The position numbers and the translations under genes were made by a program. The notes beneath the pieces are model-generated. The model had not been told where the DNA came from. It did not search any database and worked only from the letters and a program-made list of their open reading frames with translations. A stretch of DNA of 64,000 nt from [Clostridium] citroniae WAL-17108 (GTDB lineage: Bacteria > Bacillota > Clostridia > Lachnospirales > Lachnospiraceae): contig NZ_JH376420.1 in the NCBI RefSeq assembly GCF_000233455.1, positions 1,727,777-1,791,776 of the forward strand, in the 5' to 3' direction. This document shows positions 27,097-36,795 of the stretch, piece after piece. The first letter of the stretch is position 1. The number at the start of each line of letters is the position of its first letter.

Positions 27097-28212
27097 GTGA
27101 TCGAAGTAAAAAATCTTGTAAAGGATTACGGCGGCCGCCTGGCCGTGGACCATCTGAGTTTTACGGTGGAAGACGGTCAGATCTACGGCTTCCTGGGACC
27201 AAACGGCGCGGGAAAGTCAACCACCATGAACATCATGACGGGTTATCTGGGCGCCACGGAGGGGGAAGTCCTCATAGACGGCCACAATATACTGGATGAA
27301 CCGGGGGAAGCAAAAAAACGCATGGGCTACCTTCCTGAAGTACCGCCCCTTTATCTGGATATGACTGTAAGGGAATATTTGGAATTTGCTGCGAAACTAA
27401 AAAAAATTCCAAAAGACAAACGGGAAGAGTCCATTCAGGAGGTTATGGAACTGGTAAAGATCACGGACGTACAGGGACGCCTGATCAAGAACCTCTCCAA
27501 GGGCTACAGGCAGAGAGTGGGGATGGCCCAGGCCATTCTGGGGAAACCGGATGTGATCATACTGGATGAACCCACCGTGGGACTGGATCCCAAGCAGATC
27601 ATTGAGATCCGGGATATGATCCGCGACCTGGGGAAAAAGCACACGGTCATCCTCAGCTCCCACATTCTTTCGGAAGTCAGCGCTGTCTGTGACCATATTA
27701 TGATCATCTCCCGGGGAAAGCTGATCGCCAGCGACACTCCGGAAAATCTGGAGCAACGGCTGGAGGGCTCAGCCGCACTGGAGCTGGATGTAAAGGGTGA
27801 TGCGGATTCCATCTGCCGTGTTCTTAAGGATATCCCATCCGTATCGATAGGCGCAGTGTCCCAGGAGGAGGGAAACCCTGTCTGCCGCCTGAACCTTCAG
27901 ATCGGAACCAATGCCGGGAATGCGTCCGCAGATGCGTCCATGGATGCGTCCATGGATGTGCGGGAACAGCTCTTCTATGCCTTTGCCGAAAACCGCATGC
28001 CCATCCTGTCCATGAGCGCATCTAAGGCGTCCCTGGAGGAGGTGTTCCTGGAACTGACAGAAGGAACACTGACGGAGAGCCAAGATCCAGGTTACGAAAC
28101 TAATTATTCAGAAGACGAAACCAATGATCCAGGCACCGGATCCTCCCTTGACCGGGCTATGGATTCCCCAACACAGGAAAAGGAGGACGAAACCCATGAG
28201 AGCGATCTATGA
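27097..28212 (+). CDS. ABC-2 type transporter ATPase (Gld-like)
   Basis: A 371-residue ATPase with Walker A GPNGAGKS, signature LSKGYRQRVG, Walker B VIILDEPTVGLDP and the switch His in ILSSHILSEV. The start is GTG at 27097 with GGGAGG upstream. It resembles the GldA-type subunit of Gld ABC modules found in many non-gliding bacteria. Past the catalytic core, near residues 265-290, there is an in-frame run built from a 12-base repeat (DASMDASMDV), and the last 45 residues are acidic and low in complexity, probably species-specific. The next gene overlaps it by 17 bases. Confidence 0.92.
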   Translation: MIEVKNLVKDYGGRLAVDHLSFTVEDGQIYGFLGPNGAGKSTTMNIMTGYLGATEGEVLIDGHNILDEPGEAKKRMGYLPEVPPLYLDMTVREYLEFAAKLKKIPKDKREESIQEVMELVKITDVQGRLIKNLSKGYRQRVGMAQAILGKPDVIILDEPTVGLDPKQIIEIRDMIRDLGKKHTVILSSHILSEVSAVCDHIMIISRGKLIASDTPENLEQRLEGSAALELDVKGDADSICRVLKDIPSVSIGAVSQEEGNPVCRLNLQIGTNAGNASADASMDASMDVREQLFYAFAENRMPILSMSASKASLEEVFLELTEGTLTESQDPGYETNYSEDETNDPGTGSSLDRAMDSPTQEKEDETHESDL

Positions 28213-29062
28213 ACGTGAACTGAAATCCTATTTCTATTCCATGACAGGTTATGTGTTCATTGCGTTCCTGACCATGTTTATGGGCATTTACTTCATGGTA
28301 TATAACATGATAAACGGATACCCCTACTTTTCATACACACTGAACTCCACCCTGATGATACTCATGATCGCGGTCCCCATCCTCACCATGCGCAGCATGG
28401 CCGATGAACGGCGCTCCCGCACTGATCAGATGCTTCTCACATCCCCGGTATCCCTGTGGGGGATCATTATGGGGAAATACCTGTCCATGATCACCGTATT
28501 CGCGGTTCCTATGGCCATTGCCTGCCTCTGCCCGCTGATCATCAAGGCCAACGGGACCGCCTATCTGGCTGAGGACTACGCCTCTATTCTGGCATTTTTC
28601 CTCTTGGGCTGCGTGTACATCGCCATCGGGCTGTTTATCTCCTCCCTTACCGAGAGCCAGCTCATTGCGGCGGCCGGGACCTTTGGCATCCTTCTCCTCC
28701 TGATCCTGTGGCCCGGGCTTTTAAGCTTCATGCCCACCACTGCCCTTGGCTCCCTGGCCGGGCTGCTGATTCTCTGGAGCCTGGTCTGCTTTGTCATGTA
28801 CCGCCTCACAAGCCATGTGCCCCTGGCCCTTGGTCTGGAAGCCCTGGGCGTTATGGGCCTGGCAGGCACTTACCTGGTGAAACAAAGCCTGTTAGAGCAT
28901 GCCCTCACGGACATCCTGGGAAAGATCGTGCTAACCGATGTATTTAACAATATCGCCGGCACCCATATACTGGATATCGGGGGCCTGGTATACTATGTCA
29001 GCGCTGCCGCTATCCTTCTTTTTCTCACGGTCCAGTCCACACAAAAACGCAGATGGAGTTGA
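28196..29062 (+). CDS. ABC-2 type transporter permease (Gld-like)
   Basis: A 288-residue membrane protein with about six to seven helices. It begins MRAIYERELKSYFYSMTGYVFIAFLTMFMGIYF, the usual start of GldF-type ABC-2 permeases, and contains MRSMADERRSRTDQMLLTSPVS, also characteristic. The ATG at 28196 has AGGAGG 9 bases upstream and overlaps the ATPase gene, indicating coupled translation. It forms the membrane channel of the exporter with the ATPase. The substrate is unknown. Confidence 0.9.
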   Translation: MRAIYERELKSYFYSMTGYVFIAFLTMFMGIYFMVYNMINGYPYFSYTLNSTLMILMIAVPILTMRSMADERRSRTDQMLLTSPVSLWGIIMGKYLSMITVFAVPMAIACLCPLIIKANGTAYLAEDYASILAFFLLGCVYIAIGLFISSLTESQLIAAAGTFGILLLLILWPGLLSFMPTTALGSLAGLLILWSLVCFVMYRLTSHVPLALGLEALGVMGLAGTYLVKQSLLEHALTDILGKIVLTDVFNNIAGTHILDIGGLVYYVSAAAILLFLTVQSTQKRRWS

Positions 29063-29095
29063 CATAACAGGATTCACCATATCAAGGAGGAAAAC

Positions 29096-30487
29096 ATGAC
29101 AAGGAAATTAAAAAAGGGCAGCTATATGGCGCTGTTTACCATTGTGGTCATTGCTGCCATTATCATAGCCAACTTAATCATAGGGAAGATCCCGGCCAAA
29201 TACAGGAAATGGGATTTAAGCACTAACCAGATCCTTACCCTGGGAGACACCACAAAGGATATCCTGTCTAAGCTTGACAAGGATGTTACCATCCACATCA
29301 TAGCCAGTCCGGACTCGGTGGATGAAAGGATCAGATCCTTTGTCAGCCTGTACGCTGACCAGTCTCCCCGCATCCGTGTGGTGGAGGACGACCCTGTCCT
29401 GCACCCGGATGTGCTGACCACCCTGGATGCCCAGCCGGGCCAGGTGCTGGTGGTCTGCGAAGAGACAGGCAAGAAGACAGCTGTCTCATTTAATGATATC
29501 ATCCAGATCGACCTCATGGCCTACTATCAGTACCAACAGATCAAGGAAACCGCCTTTGACGGAGAAGGACAGATCACAAGCGCTGTAAGCTATGTGACCA
29601 ACGACAATGAGACTGCGGTGTACACACTCACAGGACACCAGGAATCCGCTCTGTCAGCCACGGTAAAGGATGCCCTGGAAAAGTCCGGCATGATACTGTC
29701 GGATCTGAACCTGATGACGGACAGCACGATCCCGCAGGACTGCGGCCTGCTGATCATCAACAATCCCCAGACGGATATAAGCCAGGATGAAACAACCGCC
29801 CTCACAGATTATCTGAAAAACGGCGGTCATCTGCTGCTCCTGTCAGGAGTGACCCAGAATCGCCTTGCCAACCTGTCCGGCTTGTGTTCACAGTATGGAA
29901 TGGATATAAAGAACGGGTTTGTGGCAGACTCGGCCCCCCGGCATTTTTACAACAACAATCCATTCTATGTAATCCCTGAATATGACTTTTCCAGCGGATT
30001 GTTAAGCGGGGTGGACTCCAAACAGGCTGCCCTGGCAATTCAGCCCTCAGGCATGACCATTCAGGAAGACCTGAGGGACGGCCTGACCGTAACCCCCTTC
30101 CTGACCACTTCGGATTCCGGCATATTGGTTGACCCTGCCACACAGGAAAAGACAGAGGGCACCTACGTCCTGGCCGCAGCCGCTGTGGAAACCGTCAATG
30201 AGGAGGAGAATACGGCGTCTGTGTTCACTGTGATCGCAGCGCCTGAACTGATCTCAGACGACATACTTACCAGTTTTCCAAATATTACCAATCTGACCAT
30301 ATTCATGAACGCGGTTTCCTACAAAATGCCGGGAGTGACCACCCTGTCCATTCCAAGCAAGAGTCTGGATATTACCTATAATATGATAACATCGGGCGGG
30401 TTATGGAGCGCATTGTTTATCATTGTGATTCCCGTGGTATTCCTGATCACCGGATTTGTGGTCTGGATGAAACGCCGCAAACTGTAA
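29096..30487 (+). CDS. GldG-like ABC-associated extracytoplasmic protein
   Basis: A 463-residue protein with an N-terminal membrane helix (residues 10-32), a large external domain and a C-terminal helix (LWSALFIIVIPVVFLITGFVVWMKRRK). The early sequence KWDLSTNQILTLGDTTKDILSKLDKDVTIHI matches the GldG/ABC-associated family (DUF4350-like fold). It contains LLIINNPQTDISQDETTALTDYLKNGGHLLLLSG, typical of that domain. An AAGGAGG site precedes the ATG. It sits between permease and DUF4340 genes, the standard order of this module. Confidence 0.88.
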   Translation: MTRKLKKGSYMALFTIVVIAAIIIANLIIGKIPAKYRKWDLSTNQILTLGDTTKDILSKLDKDVTIHIIASPDSVDERIRSFVSLYADQSPRIRVVEDDPVLHPDVLTTLDAQPGQVLVVCEETGKKTAVSFNDIIQIDLMAYYQYQQIKETAFDGEGQITSAVSYVTNDNETAVYTLTGHQESALSATVKDALEKSGMILSDLNLMTDSTIPQDCGLLIINNPQTDISQDETTALTDYLKNGGHLLLLSGVTQNRLANLSGLCSQYGMDIKNGFVADSAPRHFYNNNPFYVIPEYDFSSGLLSGVDSKQAALAIQPSGMTIQEDLRDGLTVTPFLTTSDSGILVDPATQEKTEGTYVLAAAAVETVNEEENTASVFTVIAAPELISDDILTSFPNITNLTIFMNAVSYKMPGVTTLSIPSKSLDITYNMITSGGLWSALFIIVIPVVFLITGFVVWMKRRKL

Positions 30488-30500
30488 GGAGGATCAGCAT

Positions 30501-31511
30501 ATGAAGAAAAAGACAAACGCCCTTGTGCCGGCTGCCGCCATCCTGGTTCTGCTCTGCGCCGCCTATGGCCTGATCACCTGGCAGCAGAAGAAAAGCGGTG
30601 AGAGCAGCCAACGCCGGGAGGAGGAACAGATCTATATGACAGACATCGAAGGGATTTCCTCCCTGTCGTGGGAAAAGGACGGGCAGGGTCTGTCCTTTGA
30701 AAAGGAGGGCGACACATGGTACTATCAGACAGACAGGGACTGCCCCATCCGCCAGTATACCCTGTCCACACTGGCGGATACCCTGTCTAAGCTCAGGGCC
30801 GAACGGCGCCTGGACACTCCGGACAGCCTGGCTTCCTACGGACTTGATACACCGTCTGTCCGGTTTGAGACCCGGTCAAAAGACGGCACTGCCCGGACCA
30901 TCCTGGTGGGCAGCCAGGTTGCCGGCACCGGGGATACGGCGTCCGGTTACGCAAGCACGGCCGCGGAATACTACGCCTGCGTGGAAGGCAGCGATCAGGT
31001 ATATACCATTGGGAACTATCTGACAGATACTGCGGGAAAGGGGCTTTACGACTTTGTGGAAACAGAATCCCTCCCCTATGTGACCGGTGCTGATATCAGG
31101 GAGATCACGGTTACAAAGGAAGGGAAGACATCACATTTTCTAAAGAAGACCATTGACGGCGAGGATAATATCGCCTGGTACAAAGATTCCGCGGACCGGG
31201 AGGAAAACCGCCTGCCTGACAATGCTGCCCTCAATAATCTGGCCCAGGCCATCGGCGGCCTGTCCATCCAGTCGTGTACCACCTATAAGGCCACGGATGA
31301 GGAGCTGGGCAGCTTCGGCCTGTCCGCCCCGGTCATGACCCTGTCCTGGACCTATGAAAAGGGCGAAGATTCAGGCACCGTCACCCTTGCCATCGGCAGT
31401 CCCGATGATGAGGGAACCGGCTATTACACCAGAAAGGATGACTCCAGGGCCATTAACCTGATCTCCAAAGAAGCAGCGGAAAAATGCCTCAATGCGGTTT
31501 TTCCGGAATAA
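30501..31511 (+). CDS. DUF4340 domain protein
   Basis: A 336-residue protein with one N-terminal membrane anchor (NALVPAAAILVLLCAAYGLITW) and an external region carrying the repeated DUF4340 units: SLSWEKDGQGLSFEKEGDTWYYQTDRDCPIRQYTLSTLADTLSKLRAERRLD, then SYGLDTPSVRFETRSKDGTARTILVG. It is the usual last partner of the Gld-like ABC module. AAGGAGG precedes its ATG, 13 bases after the previous stop. A biochemical role is not known to me. Confidence 0.88.
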   Translation: MKKKTNALVPAAAILVLLCAAYGLITWQQKKSGESSQRREEEQIYMTDIEGISSLSWEKDGQGLSFEKEGDTWYYQTDRDCPIRQYTLSTLADTLSKLRAERRLDTPDSLASYGLDTPSVRFETRSKDGTARTILVGSQVAGTGDTASGYASTAAEYYACVEGSDQVYTIGNYLTDTAGKGLYDFVETESLPYVTGADIREITVTKEGKTSHFLKKTIDGEDNIAWYKDSADREENRLPDNAALNNLAQAIGGLSIQSCTTYKATDEELGSFGLSAPVMTLSWTYEKGEDSGTVTLAIGSPDDEGTGYYTRKDDSRAINLISKEAAEKCLNAVFPE

Positions 31512-31529
31512 ACGTCACCCAAGAGGAAC

Positions 31530-31563
31530 AGGGCGCATCAGCAGTCAGCTGCTTATGCGCCCT
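31530..31563. terminator. Hairpin between convergent DUF4340 and Crp/Fnr genes
   Basis: A 15-bp stem with a single mismatch (31530-31544 with 31549-31563) and a TCAG loop lies between the two convergent genes and covers the stop codon of the regulator. There is no clear U-tract on either side, so it may be a bidirectional terminator or an mRNA-stabilising hairpin. Confidence 0.55.
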
Positions 31564-32245
31564 CTCTGCGCCCGCCGTCATACCTGTCGTGGAGCACAAA
31601 ATGATTTTTCTGGAAGTCCAGGATTCCCTCGTTCCGCATCTTGCTCAGTTCACTGGACATGGCGCTGCGGTCCACGCAAAGATACTCCGCCAGTTCCTGC
31701 CGGTTATGGGGAATGTCAAAATCCCGTCCGCCTCTTGCAACAGCCTGCTCGGACAGGTAGGACAAAAGCTTTTCCCTGGTAGTTTTCCTGCACACATGTT
31801 CCAGCTTATTCTCCAGTTTTACATTGTGCTCCGATACCAGGCGGAGCATATTATGGATAAACCTGGTGTGGAACTCACAGGCCAGGGAGCAGAAGGTGAT
31901 CATCCTCTGATAATTGAGGAACAGCACCTCACAGGCTCCCTCTGTTATCACACTCACCGGAAGCACCGGGGTCCTGGCACAGGAGTAGGACTCGCCGAAC
32001 AGCTCCCCCTCTTTGATATGGTAGATCAGCTCCTGGCGTCCCCAGAAGTTCTCCTGCATGACCTGGGCCCTGCCCCTTAACAGGATCATCACTTTATTCA
32101 CAGATTCACCCATTCGGAAAATATATTCGCTGTCCTCATAAGCGATCTGCTCCGCGGCACAGCACTTTAAAAGCGTGTAAAGCTCGTCATCATTAATCCC
32201 ATAGAATAGCGGAGATTTTTTCACAAGGTGAAGATATTCCTCCAT
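31553..32245 (-). CDS. Crp/Fnr-family transcriptional regulator
   Basis: A 230-residue regulator with an N-terminal cyclic-nucleotide-binding-like barrel (GESVNKVMILLRGRAQVMQENFWGRQELIYHIKEGELFGESYSC) and a C-terminal helix-turn-helix (NRQELAEYLCVDRSAMSSELSKMRNEGIL). There is no cysteine cluster of the Fnr iron-sulfur type at the N-terminus. The effector is unknown. Clostridial members of this subfamily often respond to redox or small molecules rather than cAMP. It is a single-gene unit with its own strong promoter. Confidence 0.9.
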   Translation of the reverse strand: MEEYLHLVKKSPLFYGINDDELYTLLKCCAAEQIAYEDSEYIFRMGESVNKVMILLRGRAQVMQENFWGRQELIYHIKEGELFGESYSCARTPVLPVSVITEGACEVLFLNYQRMITFCSLACEFHTRFIHNMLRLVSEHNVKLENKLEHVCRKTTREKLLSYLSEQAVARGGRDFDIPHNRQELAEYLCVDRSAMSSELSKMRNEGILDFQKNHFVLHDRYDGGRREGA

Positions 32246-32289
32246 TCCGCCCCTCTTTCTGTTGTTTTTACAACTAGCATGATGTAAAT

Positions 32290-32318
32290 ATTATATAATC
32301 CCTCTTAAAAATCGTCAA
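32290..32318 (-). promoter_or_regulatory. Promoter of the Crp/Fnr-type regulator
   Basis: On the minus strand TTGACG (complement of 32313-32318) and TATAAT (complement of 32290-32295) are 17 bases apart, close to consensus. The remaining gap up to the argH stop at 32440 has no other recognised element besides a short CTGTC/GACAG hairpin near 32380. Confidence 0.75.
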
Positions 32319-32439
32319 GAGGTGTTTTTTTCTAGTACTGACAATGGTCCGGCGAACGATAAAAGGACAAAGCAGCCGCCTGTCCTGAGGACAGCGTTTT
32401 TGGAAGCTTTGCCCTTTTCTTCTGTCAATTGCCCTGCCG

Positions 32440-33819
32440 TCAACCGGCCAGCTGCTGTCTGTAGATTTCGATCACCTGCTTCATGGCTTCCTGTCCCGGG
32501 GCTCCGATGGTGACGCGTTTTTCTACACAGGTCTTCATGCTGATGGCCTCGTACACGTCCTCCTCAAATACCGGGCTGATCTGCCTGTATTCCTCCAGGG
32601 AAAGGTCGTCCAGCGCAATCCCCTTCCCAATACACAACAACACCAGCTGGCCCACGATCCCATGGGCGTCACGGAAGGGAACCCCCTTATTGACCAGGTA
32701 GTCGGCCGCATCCGTGGCATTGGTAAAGCCATTCTTGGCACTGGCCTCCATCACATCCTTGCGAAAGGACATGGAGGAGATCATGCCTGTGAACAGCGCC
32801 AGGCAGCCCTTGGCCGTGTCAATGGCATCAAAAGTCAGTTCCTTGTCCTCCTGCATGTCCTTGTTGTAGGCAAGGGGGATCCCCTTCATGGTGGTCAGAA
32901 GGGATACCAGGGCACCGTAGACGCGGCCGCTCTTGCCGCGGATCAGCTCTGCAATGTCGGGATTCTTTTTCTGGGGCATGATGGAACTGCCCGTGCTGTA
33001 GGAGTCATCGATCTCCACAAAACGGTATTCGTTGGTGTTCCATATAATGATCTCCTCGCAGAACCGGCTCAGGTGCATGGCAATGGTGGACAGGGCGCTT
33101 AACAGCTCGATCAGATAGTCCCTGTCAGCCACGGAATCCATGGAATTGAGGGTGGGGCCGTCAAAGCCCAAAAGGGCTGCCGTGTATTCCCGGTCCAAAG
33201 GATAGGTGGTGCCTGCCAGCGCTCCGGACCCCAGAGGACAGTAGTTCATCCTCTTACGGATGTCCTGCAGCCTTGAGCGGTCTCTGGAAAACATCTCAAA
33301 ATATGCTCCCATGTGATGGGCCAGGGTGATGGGCTGGGCCTTTTGCAGATGGGTGAAGCCCGGCATAAAGGTATCTGTATTGGCCTCCATGATAACCAGC
33401 AGCTCCATTAACAATTCCTTTACCAGTTTTTCTATCTCATCAATCTCATCCCTGGTGTAGAGTTTCATATCCAGGGCTACCTGGTCATTGCGGCTGCGCC
33501 CTGTGTGAAGGCGCTTTCCCGCTTCCCCGATACGCTCTGTCAGAGTCCCCTCCACAAAAGAGTGGATATCCTCATATCCGGAATCGGATGATATGGTCAA
33601 TGCTCCGCTGTCCAGGTCAGACAGAATGCTTTCCAATCCGCGGATAATATCATCTCTGTCCTCTGTTGACAGGATCCCCTGCTTTTCCAGCATTTTCACA
33701 TGTGCAATGCTTCCCTCTATGTCCTGATGATAAAATTTCTGGTCAAAGGACAGGGATTCGTTGAAATTGTGCACCAATTGATCTGTTTCCTTGGTAAAAC
33801 GTCCTCCCCATAATTTCAT
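32440..33819 (-). CDS. argH: Argininosuccinate lyase
   Basis: A 459-residue fumarase/aspartase-superfamily enzyme that splits argininosuccinate into arginine and fumarate, the last step of the pathway. The signature loop GSSIMPQKKNPD is present, along with HTGRSRNDQVALDMKLY and the N-terminal MKLWGGRFTKETD. GAGGAG precedes the ATG. It begins 5 bases after a YfhO-type membrane protein stops, so it appears to be the last gene of a GtrA-YfhO-argH transcript and not part of the main arg operon. Confidence 0.97.
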   Translation of the reverse strand: MKLWGGRFTKETDQLVHNFNESLSFDQKFYHQDIEGSIAHVKMLEKQGILSTEDRDDIIRGLESILSDLDSGALTISSDSGYEDIHSFVEGTLTERIGEAGKRLHTGRSRNDQVALDMKLYTRDEIDEIEKLVKELLMELLVIMEANTDTFMPGFTHLQKAQPITLAHHMGAYFEMFSRDRSRLQDIRKRMNYCPLGSGALAGTTYPLDREYTAALLGFDGPTLNSMDSVADRDYLIELLSALSTIAMHLSRFCEEIIIWNTNEYRFVEIDDSYSTGSSIMPQKKNPDIAELIRGKSGRVYGALVSLLTTMKGIPLAYNKDMQEDKELTFDAIDTAKGCLALFTGMISSMSFRKDVMEASAKNGFTNATDAADYLVNKGVPFRDAHGIVGQLVLLCIGKGIALDDLSLEEYRQISPVFEEDVYEAISMKTCVEKRVTIGAPGQEAMKQVIEIYRQQLAG

Positions 33820-33824
33820 GGCTT

Positions 33825-36770
33825 TTATCTCCTCGCTTTGTTGGATTTCTTATCTTTTTGATTCTTTTTAAAACAGCCTGCCAGTACAATACAGCCCAGG
33901 ATTGCAGCCGATGCCCCTGTTATCCATGCGCCTGTGCGAAGCCCCTCCGGCTCATAGGTCATAGAAATCTCATGGGTGCCCTGGCTTAGGTCCACGGCCA
34001 GGAAGGTGTCAAAGAGTTTTCTGGGCGTTACCGGCACACCGTCCACCAGGATACTCCAGCCCTTATCATATGGGACGCTGGTGTACATCACCCCCGGCTG
34101 GCTGGCTGTAACAGTGCCTTTAAGCTTTGTATCAGCCCAGCTTGTAAGGGTGATAGGGTTTGCATTCATGATCTCATAAACAGACTTAAGGGCCTGGGTA
34201 TCAAAACGCCACACCTCTGCCTGAAGGGTGGGATTCCCGTCATCCCTGGATTCCAGGTTTACTTCCTGTCCCTTTGTAACACAGCCCAGTTCCAGGAAAT
34301 ATCCCCGGTCCACATTGTCAAAGCTTTCTGAATGCTCGCCTATTACAACAGAGACTTCCTTCACCTTTTTGTTGGTCACATATACGTAATAATCCCCGGT
34401 CTCCTGGGCTGTGAAGGAAAGCTTCTTTCCCTCTGTCACACTCTCATTGGGAACAAGCACGCGGCCGGTACCCAGCACATCGCACAGATCATTCTGCACC
34501 AGTGCCGGATTCCCTGAATCAATGATCCAGTTTTCCTCCACATCCTTTGGCAGCATAAAGGCCACAGGAAGGGTATATCTGTTTTTATAAAGCCACACAC
34601 CGCCCTTTCGCGCTTCCTGGTCCATGGGGCTGGATGCAGGCTGCTGGTCGGGATACAGGCCGTAAAGTACGGAGAACAGGCTGTCCACCAGGGGTGTGCT
34701 TCCCGTGATGCTGTAGGCATTGGTAGAGCTCTCGCATCCGAGAAGACGGAAAAAGTCTGAAAGGGATGCATTGGCAGTGGAAGAGAACAGGGATACGGAG
34801 GGGAAATTCATCCAGGCTCCGTCATTCTTGGTCTTCCTGTCGGATTTCTCCACCCGGTAAAAGGTATCCGGCTTCAGGTTCCACACCAGTTCCTCCACAT
34901 CCTTATTATCCTTTACATAAGCGGTCCTGCTGGTGGTGGGGACGCTGGTGACCGCCGTATTCACAGCCGCCTCAACGGCAACCACTGCAAGGGCTGTCAG
35001 TATGATGGCGTCCAGGCTCCATCTGCCCTTTTTATACTGGTAGATCAGCCCTGCATAGGCTGCAATAAACAAAACCGCCACATAGAACACGGAAAAGTGG
35101 AACTGCTCTGAATTGTCCACCAGCTTTTCAGCCAGCAGCACAAATATGACAGCTCCCCAGAAGGCCAGGCATATGTGCTTCCAGGAGGTTTCCTTCAGGT
35201 GGATGTACGCCTGATAACACATGAACAGCATCAGGGCAATGTAGATAAAGGACTGCCTGCAGGGAAGGCTGTTGGGATAGTGGAATCCATGCCATATAAA
35301 GTTCAGCACATTGGTGGAAAAGCTGGCGTAAAACAGCAGCAAAAGGCTGCAGTACACTGCCTTTTCCCTGAAAGCGACCTTCCTGCTTCCCAGATAGAGG
35401 AGGAAGAACATCAGCACGGCCACGCCGCAATATATATTGGGCCAGTGGTCCAGCCCGATCTCCGTCCCCACGTTCCCGATATGGCGGGCAACCATGTCAA
35501 AGATGGAGAAGTAGGAGGAAACCGTCTTGGGGAAATCAAAGTCCCCGGAAGCCGTTGCCTGCAGCGCATAGATCTCCGGCAGCAGCACCACTGCGGCCAG
35601 CCCTCCTGCCAGCAGGGAATACACCGCAAAGCGCAGGCAGGTCTTCACAAACGCCCACAGTCCCCCCGGCGGGTTGATGATCATCTGGGCAATGACATAG
35701 ATGACCATAAAAATACATATCATAATAGATATATAGTAATTGGAAAGAATGGAGAGCCCCAGGGTAATGCAGTATAAAAGGCCGCTCTTTCCCTTTACCA
35801 GTGCCTCCAGACCCAGAAGGATCAGCGGAAACAGCAGGATGCAGTCCAGCCACATGATATTCCAGCTGTAGGCAGCCATGTAGCCGCTGAGCGCATAAAA
35901 GATGCCAAAAAGCCCCACGCCGAAGTCCCTTGTGCCAAAATGCTTTTTCAGATACCATGCAAAGCTCAGTCCCGACAGTCCGATCTTAAGCACGATCATC
36001 AGTGTCATAAACTCAATAATAAACTGCTTGGGACAGAGGATCAAAAGCCAGTTGACCGGGCTTGCCAGATAATAGGCATAAAGGGCGGAAAAATTCACTC
36101 CCATGCCGATATCCCAGCTGTACAGCAGGCTTCCCCCGTGGGTCAGCTTGTACTGAAACTCGGAAAAAAACGGGGCATACTGGTGATACATATCTGTCCT
36201 TAAAAAGCTTTCCTCCCCAAAGGGGAAGATGCCTCTCTGGGCAAATATGATGATCATTACAATAACCGGCACAAAAAAGGCCGCCACCAGTCCATCGGAA
36301 GGTTTCAGCAGCCGCAGTGTCCTCTTAGGCCTGCCGGATTCCGCCCATTCCCGTTTCCGTTCCCATCGCTGGTTCCTCAAGGTTCTTTCTTCCTGTCCAT
36401 CTCTTTCTTCTGTCTCTTCTCTTTCATCCCCTTCGTCCCCTTCATCCCACCGGGGATCTGTCTCAAAATCCTCCGGCAGGATTTCCTGGGAAGGGGGCTG
36501 TTCATCAAAATACATCTCTTCTTCACCGGAATCTTCTTTGGGCATGATCTGTACTCCAATCTCATCCTCCTCGGAAAAGGCATACTCTTTCCATGCTTCT
36601 TCCTGGGGGCTGTTTCTCTTCTGTTCCTTTGCGGAGTCCTCCTCCGCCTGTTTCTTATGTGTCCTATGTTCCGTTTCCGGCACTTTATCCTGCATGGGCG
36701 GTTCCGGCTGCACAAGCTTCAGAACTGCATCCAGTTCCTGTTCAACCCGTTCGATTTCTTCACGTTCCAT
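33825..36770 (-). CDS. YfhO-family large membrane protein
   Basis: A 981-residue protein. Residues 1 to about 165 form an unusual, highly charged Glu/Lys/Arg-rich cytoplasmic region. The rest carries about 12 or more membrane helices, with the YfhO signature FLRTDMYHQYAPFFSEFQYKL and SWDIGMGVNFSALYAYYL at the start, an extracellular domain, and a last helix before a basic tail (FKKNQKDKKSNKARR). YfhO proteins are GT-C-like and have been linked to glycosylation of cell-wall polymers in Bacillus and relatives. ATG at 36770 has AAGG 8 bases upstream; a GTG three codons earlier is less good. Co-transcription with a GtrA protein supports a lipid-linked sugar role. Confidence 0.9.
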   Translation of the reverse strand: MEREEIERVEQELDAVLKLVQPEPPMQDKVPETEHRTHKKQAEEDSAKEQKRNSPQEEAWKEYAFSEEDEIGVQIMPKEDSGEEEMYFDEQPPSQEILPEDFETDPRWDEGDEGDEREETEERDGQEERTLRNQRWERKREWAESGRPKRTLRLLKPSDGLVAAFFVPVIVMIIIFAQRGIFPFGEESFLRTDMYHQYAPFFSEFQYKLTHGGSLLYSWDIGMGVNFSALYAYYLASPVNWLLILCPKQFIIEFMTLMIVLKIGLSGLSFAWYLKKHFGTRDFGVGLFGIFYALSGYMAAYSWNIMWLDCILLFPLILLGLEALVKGKSGLLYCITLGLSILSNYYISIMICIFMVIYVIAQMIINPPGGLWAFVKTCLRFAVYSLLAGGLAAVVLLPEIYALQATASGDFDFPKTVSSYFSIFDMVARHIGNVGTEIGLDHWPNIYCGVAVLMFFLLYLGSRKVAFREKAVYCSLLLLFYASFSTNVLNFIWHGFHYPNSLPCRQSFIYIALMLFMCYQAYIHLKETSWKHICLAFWGAVIFVLLAEKLVDNSEQFHFSVFYVAVLFIAAYAGLIYQYKKGRWSLDAIILTALAVVAVEAAVNTAVTSVPTTSRTAYVKDNKDVEELVWNLKPDTFYRVEKSDRKTKNDGAWMNFPSVSLFSSTANASLSDFFRLLGCESSTNAYSITGSTPLVDSLFSVLYGLYPDQQPASSPMDQEARKGGVWLYKNRYTLPVAFMLPKDVEENWIIDSGNPALVQNDLCDVLGTGRVLVPNESVTEGKKLSFTAQETGDYYVYVTNKKVKEVSVVIGEHSESFDNVDRGYFLELGCVTKGQEVNLESRDDGNPTLQAEVWRFDTQALKSVYEIMNANPITLTSWADTKLKGTVTASQPGVMYTSVPYDKGWSILVDGVPVTPRKLFDTFLAVDLSQGTHEISMTYEPEGLRTGAWITGASAAILGCIVLAGCFKKNQKDKKSNKARR

Positions 36771-36795
36771 TACAGTCACCTTTCTCTACTCAGGC

